Source of the DNA: Hydractinia symbiolongicarpus
Taxonomy: Eukaryota; Cnidaria; Hydrozoa; Anthoathecata; Hydractiniidae
Assembly (NCBI RefSeq): GCF_029227915.1
Contig: NC_079877.1
Coordinates: forward strand, 34,623,851 to 34,687,850
Direction: 5' to 3'
Length of the DNA: 64,000 nt
In this document: positions 59,201-64,000 of the stretch, piece after piece
Layout: every line of letters starts with the position of its first letter
How positions within the stretch are numbered: position 1 is the stretch's first letter
Notes under the pieces: model-generated
Seen by the model: the letters and a program-made list of their open reading frames with translations, nothing else
What the model was told of the DNA's origin: nothing
Databases searched by the model: none
Made by a program: the position numbers and the translations under genes

Positions 59201-59536
59201 CTGATGAAGGACGAGTTGGGTGGTAAGGTGATGACTGAGTTTGTAGCCCTAAGAGCTAAGACCTACGCATACAAACAGCTATGTGGTAGGGAGGGTAAGA
59301 GATGTAAGGGGGTGAAGAAATGCGTGGTGAGGGAGACCATAGGTTTCGATGACTATAAGAGATGCCTGTTTGAGGGTGAGAACATTTACAGAACCCAAAT
59401 GACCTTTCAATCGATTAAGCATGATGTTCACACGGTGAAAACAAACAAACTGGCGCTCAATGCCGATGATGATAAACGCATAATTTTGGAAGATGGTATT
59501 ACCACACTGGCAAGAGGACATTATAGACACACATAA
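56162..59536 (+). CDS. Protein-primed family B DNA polymerase, 1124 aa
   Basis: This enzyme would replicate a linear genome from a protein primer at its inverted ends, with 3'-5' proofreading. Exo I is D320 and E322 (MYADFEAF), Exo II is around residues 457-464 (FHNLSGYD), and Exo III is in YHDIYLKTDVLL at 617-628. Polymerase motif A is D722-ANNLYG, motif B is K865-LMNNSVFG, and motif C is YMDTDS with D965 and D967. Two zinc-binding patterns lie in the N-terminal half: C265/C268 with a later His and Cys, and C411/C414 followed by DHCH at 427-430 and an AHMECN, resembling an HNH/endonuclease VII-type zinc site. All catalytic motifs are intact. The start overlaps the Rho-N frame by 44 bases, and the stop lies inside the right inverted repeat. 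Length is normal for Polinton-type polymerases. Confidence 0.93.
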   Translation: MVRRGMSRFFLKQLKPIVKRLMKEVLRQKKSLKTQATLWVKWVKEDTGSTDAPRVYVDKAFNSYIEVLHSNDDISNVFDRIRNKIIEQIDNPALPASGFTIDKILHMHVDFHKLKLTRGSSYLPLPKNFSGKRSVINPHNEDEECFKWAVIAALNHDKIDNHPERISNLKKFEDKCNWGGLTFPMALNKIDLFERRNPDIAVHVLTKDDIEGVYMCRKSKHLDRDETVVLFLLCEGDKRHYIAVKNLSGVLSKANSKHEHKEHYCLNCLSGFPSERKRDEHFEYCKNNDAVNIQLPKEGSTLTFTHGQYQLKAPFIMYADFEAFTKPEEIECGSSTEKVGKHIPTGFCCYSKYAHGEVLDPLKLYRGDDCVPRFVDHVVSEAKRLYNMFPQLGMQDLTDEELDGYENSIKCHICMREFGDDDIKVRDHCHFTGKFRGSAHMECNLRYKVPNYIPVVFHNLSGYDAHLFIKELAKKYGEGGMSVIAENKEKYISFSTDVKVGEYTNKNGETKDKKIKLRFIDSFRFMSRGLGSLVDNLSDDQCKNLRKFFNDEQFNIMRRKGVYPYEYVDLFDRFNETRLPSKDDFYSKLNMNGISDADYAHAQKVWKDMKVENMGVYHDIYLKTDVLLMSDVFETFRETCLKNYKLDPAHFYTAPGLAWQACLKKTDVKLDLLSDMDMLLFVEMGIRGGLCQAVHRHAKANNPYMGEMYNTSEDTTYLQYLDANNLYGWAMIQKMPTGGFEWDGSGKFTPELISELAVENGEKGYMLEVDVRYPHNLHDTHNDLPFMPERKVINGVEKLTPCLSDKRNYVIHIRALAQALNHGLVLDKVHRVLRFDQSAWLKPYIDFNTQLRTESKNDFEKDFFKLMNNSVFGKTMENQRRQKDIRLATNQKNYEKMVMKPNFRGAIRFSETLMGIEMSKIKIKMNKPIYLGPTILHLSKMIMYEFHHDYMRPKYGDDVKLCYMDTDSFVYHIKTDDFYKDIANDVPARFDTSGYDSKDDRPLPLGLNKKIIGLMKDELGGKVMTEFVALRAKTYAYKQLCGREGKRCKGVKKCVVRETIGFDDYKRCLFEGENIYRTQMTFQSIKHDVHTVKTNKLALNADDDKRIILEDGITTLARGHYRHT

Positions 59537-59755
59537 CACTATAATTGTGGGACACGACAGATGAGGGTGGGGAGGGACCCATGGGGAGGGGAGGGAGGGG
59601 ACACGGTGGGGGTTGGGGCGGATCCGGACATTCGTAGGTGCTAACGGATTTTATGGACTCTTCTATCGTTGATTTGACGGGGATGGCCTATAATTTGACG
59701 TGGAATGGTAAAGTGCCAACGGGGTCTGTCCTAACATCGGTATTTTCCTATCTCT
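59523..59755 (-). repeat. Right terminal inverted repeat, 233 bp
   Basis: This is the inverted partner of 45030-45262. Its inner edge overlaps the last 14 bases of the polymerase reading frame, so the polymerase stop codon lies inside the repeat. The G-rich tract at about 59559-59620 has many runs of three to five G on the plus strand. Confidence 0.95.
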
Positions 59756-59760
59756 GGTCG
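59756..59760. other. Target-site duplication, right copy (GGTCG)
   Basis: GGTCG follows the CCTATCTCT terminus and continues into CACAGTAAAAAATGACTT, the normal satellite sequence. Confidence 0.93.
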
Positions 59761-62700
59761 CACAGTAAAAAATGACTTATTTATCTAAGTTTTTAAATGA
59801 AGCTCTTCCACTGCGCCAAGTGTAATCGCTGAGTTCCAACAATCATGTCAAAATAAGAAGAATGTTATTTTTTGGGGTCCAGTTGGCCCACTTATCACAT
59901 TTATAAGGTCACAGGCCAAAGCTACCTCAATTAAGCTCCACAGTCAATAATTTCATTGTTAAAAGCGATATAACTTAGTAATATCGGAGAAATGTCACTA
60001 AATACATGTTGTACGAATATGTGACGCAACCGTTGTAACTCAAACGGATTAATACCGCCAAAAAACCAATTAAATGTAGTTTTTGAGAATGCCTCTTTTT
60101 CTTCAGCGCGCGCTAACGGCTAGGATTGGTCCCACAGTAAAAAATGACTTATTTATCTGAATTTTTAAATAAAGCGCTACCACAGCGCCCAGTGTAATCG
60201 CTGAGTTCCAGCAATCATGTCAAATTAAGAAGAATGTTATTTCTTGTAGTCAAAATTGCTCATTTATCACATTTATAAGGTCAAAGTCTAAAATCAGTTC
60301 AATTAAGTCCCACAGTCAATCGTTTCACTGTTGAAAGCGATACAATTTAGTAATACCGGAAGAAAATCACTAAATACATGTTGGTACAAATATGTGTCCC
60401 AACCGTTGTAACTCAAACGGACTGACACCGTTAGAACGTCATTCAAATGTAGTTTTTGAAACTGTCGCTATTTTTTCAGCGCGCGACAACGGCTACGATT
60501 GGTCCCACAGTAAAAAATGACTTATTTATCTAAATTTTTAAATGAAGCGCTACCACAGCGCCCAGTGTAATCGCTGAGTTCCGGCAATCATGTCAAATTA
60601 AGAAGAATGTTAGTTCTTGTAGTCAAACTGGCTCATTTATCACATTTATAAGGTCAAAGTCCAAAATCAGTTCAATTAAGTCCCACAGTCAATCATTTCA
60701 CTGTTGAAAGCGATACAACTTAGTAATACCGGAAGAAAATCACTAAATACTTGTTGGTACGGATATGTGACGCAACTGTTGTAACTCAAACGGACTGATA
60801 CCGTTAGAAAGTCATTCAAATGTAGTTTTTGAAACTGTCTCTATTTCTTCAGCGCGCGCTAACGGCTAGGATTGGTCCCACAGTAAAAAATGACTTATTA
60901 ATCTTAATTCTTAAATAAAGCGCTACCACAGCACCCAGTGTAATCGCTGAGTTCCAGCAATCATGTCAAATTAAGAACACTGTTATTTCTTGTAGTCCAG
61001 TTGGCTCACTTTTCACATTTATAACGTTACAGTCCAGAATGAGATCAATTAAGTCCCACAGTCAATCGTTTCACTGTTAAAAGCGATACAACTTAGTAAT
61101 ATCGTTAAAAAATGTCTAAACACATATTGGTACGAATATGTGACGCAACCATTGTAACTCAAACGGATTGACACCGTTAGAAAGTTAATGAAATGTAGTT
61201 ATGGAAACTATCTCTACTTCTTCAGCGCAAACTAACAGCTAGGATTGGTCACACAGTAAAAAGTGACTTATTTATCTTAATTTTTAAATAAATCGCTACA
61301 ACAGCGCCCAGTGTAATCGCTGAGTTCCAGCACTCATGTCAAGTTAAAGACAACGTTATTTCTTGTAGTCAAACTGGCATACTTATCACATTTATAAGGT
61401 CAAAGTCCACAATCAGTTCAATAAAGTCCCACAGTCAATTGTTTCACTGTTAAAAGCGATGCAACCGAGTAATATGAGAAAAATATGGCTAAATACAAGT
61501 TGGTACGAATATGTCAGGCAACCGTTGTAACTGAAGCGGATTGATACCGTTAGAAAATCAATGAAATGTGGTTTTTGAAACTGTCGCTATTTCTTCAGCG
61601 CGAACTAACGGCTAGGACTGGTCCCACATTAGAAAATGACTTATTTATCTTGATTTTTAAATAAAGCGCTACCACAGCACCCAGTGTAATCGCTGAGTTC
61701 CAGCAATCATGTCAACTTAAGAACACTGTTATTTCTTGTAGTCCAGTTGGCTCACTTTTCAGACTTATAAGGTCACAGTCCAGAATGAGATCAATTAAGT
61801 CCCACAGTCAATCGTTTCACTGTTAAAAGCGATACAGTCTAGTAATATCTGAACACTATCGCTAAATACATGTTGGTACGAATATGTGACGCAGCCGTAG
61901 TAACTCAAACGGATTTATACCGCTAGAAAGTCAATGAAATGTAGTCTTTGAAACTGTTCCTATTCATTCAGCGCGCGCGAACGGCCAGGATTGGTCCCAC
62001 AGTAAAAAAAGACTTTTTCATCTAAATTTTTAAATAAAGCGCTACCACAGAGCTTAATGTAATCGCGGTATTCCAGCAATCATGTCAAATTAAAAAGAAT
62101 GTTATTCCTTTGAGACCATTTGGCTCATTTATCACATTTATAAGGTCACAGTCCAGAATCAGTTCAGTTAAGTCCCACAGTCAATCGTTTCACTGTTAAA
62201 AGCGATAGAACTTAGTAATATTGGAAAAAAATCACTAACTACATGTTGGTACGCATATGTGCCGAAACTGTTGTAACTCAAACGGACTGATACCGTTAGA
62301 AAGTCATTGAAATTTGGTTTTTGAAACTGTCGCTATTTCTTCAGCGCGCGATAACGGCTAGGACTCGTCCCACAGTAAAAAATGACTGATTTATTTAAAT
62401 TTTATAATGAAGTGCTACCACAGGGCCCAGTGTAATCGCTGAGTTCCGGCAATTATGTCAAATTAAGAAGAATGTTATTTCTTGGATCCAGTTGACTCAC
62501 TTATCACATTTATAAGGTCACAGGCCAAACTTATTTCAATTAAGTTCCACAGGCAATCGTTTCACTGTTAAAAGCGAAGCAACCTAGTAATATGAGAAAA
62601 ATATGGCAAAATACAAGTTGGTACGAATATGTCACGCAATCGTTGTAACTGAAGCGGATTGATACCGTTAGAAAATCAATAAAATGTGTTTTTTGAAACT

Positions 62701-64000
62701 GTCGCTATTTCTTCACCGCGAACTAACGGTTAGGACTGGTCCCACATTAGAAAATGACTTATTTATCTAAATTTTTAAAGAAGGCGCTACCAGAGATCCT
62801 AGTGTAATCGCTGAATTCCAGCAATCAAGTTGAATTAAGAAGAATGTTAATCCTTGGAGTCCAATTGGCTCATTTATCACATTTACAAGGTCGCAGTCCA
62901 AAGTTACTTCAATTAAGTCCCAGAGTCAATCGTTTCACTGTTAAAAGCGATATAACTTAGTAATATCCGAAAAAAATCACTAAATACATGTTGGTACGAC
63001 TATGTGACACAACTGTTGTAACTCAAACGGATTGATATCACCAAGAAGTCAATGAAATGTAGTCTTTTAGAATGTCTCCACTTCATCAGCGCGAACTAAC
63101 GGCTAGGAATGGTCCCACATTAGAAAATGACTTATTTATCTTAATTTTTTAATAAAGCGCTACTACAGCACCCAGTGTAATTGCTGAGTTCCAGCAATTA
63201 TGTCAAATTAAGAACACTGTTATTTCTTGTAGTCAAACTGGCTCATTTATCACATTTATAAGGTCAAAGTCCAAAATCAGTTCAATTAAGTCCCAGAGTC
63301 AATCGTTTCACTGTTAAAAGCAATGTAACCTAGTAATATCAGAAAAATATCCCTAAATACATGTGGGGACGAATATGTCACGCAACCGTTGTAACTGAAG
63401 CGGATTGATACCGTTAGAAAATCAATAAAATGTGGTTTTTGAAACTGTCGCTATTTTTTCACCGCGAACTAACGGTTAGGACTGGTCCCACATTAGAAAA
63501 TGACTTATTTATCTAAATTTTTAAAGAAGGCGCTACCAGAGATCCTAGTGTAATTCCTGAAATCCAGCAATCATGTCGAATTAAGAAGAATGTTATTCCT
63601 TGGAGTCCAATTGGCTCATCTATCACATTTATAAGTTCACAGTCCAGAATCAGTTCAATTAAGTCCCAGAGTCAATCGTTTCACTGTTAAAAGCGATATA
63701 ACTTAGTAACATCCGAAAAATATCACTAAATACATGTTGGTACGAATATGTGACGCAACCGTTGTAACTCAAACGGATTGATACCAGCAAGAACTCAATG
63801 AAATGTAGTTTTTGAGAAACTCTCTATTTCTTCAGCGAGTGCTAACGGCCAGAATTGGTCCCACAGTAAAAAAAGACTTATTTATCTAAATTTTTAAATA
63901 AAGCGCTACCACAGAGCCTAGTGTAATTCCTGAAATCCAGCAATCATGTCGAATTAAGAAGAATGTTATTCCTTGGAGTCCAATTGGCTCATCTATCACA
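59756..64000. repeat. Satellite DNA array, ~372-bp monomer (right flank)
   Basis: The same satellite resumes immediately after the transposon and continues to the window end, about 11 monomers. The first monomer here, from GGTCGCACAG onward, is nearly identical to the sequence after 42786, and the last left-flank monomer matches the sequence just before that point. The two flanks therefore belong to one interrupted monomer. Copies beyond about 61 kb are more divergent from one another than those in the 28-44 kb region, suggesting less recent homogenisation there. No gene is visible. Confidence 0.97.

Larger units (their letters stand above)
45030..59755. mobile_element. Complete Maverick/Polinton-like virus-like transposon, 14,726 bp
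   Basis: The element is bounded by 233-bp terminal inverted repeats starting 5'-AGAGATAGG and by a 5-bp direct duplication GGTCG. Its coding content is that of a small double-stranded DNA virus: a protein-primed family B DNA polymerase, an A32-like packaging ATPase, a putative major and minor capsid protein, and a set of small membrane proteins. Known Mavericks/Polintons have long inverted repeats starting with AG, 5-6 bp target duplications and this core set, which supports the assignment. It differs from the textbook element in that I find no retrovirus-type integrase and no adenain-like protease. Base composition is visibly richer in GC than the satellite. Near-identical ends and mostly intact reading frames point to a recent insertion. 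Confidence 0.93.

Noticed and set aside
59559-59620. CpG island or promoter in the G-rich tract
   Set aside because: The tract is rich in G-runs but poor in CpG, and it is part of the inverted repeat; a structural role is more likely.

Overview
The window is eukaryotic, most likely from an aquatic invertebrate animal. It is one very large satellite-DNA array interrupted by a single virus-like transposon of the Maverick/Polinton kind. The capsid, ATPase and polymerase proteins look to me like relatives I associate with cnidarian and mollusc genomes. That is recognition from memory, not a search, so the host assignment is weak.

Positions 1-45029 and 59756-64000 are tandem copies of an AT-rich monomer of about 372 bp, roughly 121 copies on the left and 11 on the right by division. 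I see no credible host gene in either flank. The monomers form higher-order repeats: a 4-monomer unit of 1490 bp at 1-2597, a 6- then 7-monomer unit (2234 and 2605 bp) at 18.2-23.0 kb, 2- and 3-monomer units (about 744 and 1117 bp) at 28.5-34.5 kb, and a large duplication in which 32.6-37.7 kb reappears at 38.2-44.4 kb. Short open frames in the array are chance products of the monomer sequence.

Positions 45030-59755 are a complete 14,726-bp element. It has 233-bp terminal inverted repeats (three mismatches seen) starting 5'-AGAGATAGG, and a 5-bp target duplication GGTCG. Uninterrupted copies of the same satellite site survive nearby at about 36089 and 42790, so the insertion is clean and recent. 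Gene order, left to right: a small protein and a tail-anchored protein (both minus); a putative minor capsid protein, a putative major capsid protein and an A32/FtsK-like packaging ATPase (plus); a run of small membrane proteins (plus); a large coiled-coil membrane protein (minus); two tandem paralogous membrane proteins and a small Rho-N/SAP-like protein (plus); a two-module Rho-N/SAP protein with a C-terminal RING finger (minus); and a Rho-N/SAP plus Pro/Arg-rich frame overlapping, in another frame, a protein-primed family B DNA polymerase (plus).

The genes fit a virion-forming element: the polymerase copies a linear genome with inverted ends, the ATPase packages it into the capsid, and the membrane proteins probably serve assembly or entry. 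I find neither a retrovirus-type integrase nor an adenain-like protease, although the ends and target duplication show precise integration. The features most worth following are the missing integrase, the repeated Rho-N/SAP module, a RING gene bracketed by identical 24-bp palindromes, recurring GTTAC/GTAAC palindromes between genes, two nearly identical ~40-bp bidirectional promoters, and the frame break between the Rho-N leader and the polymerase.
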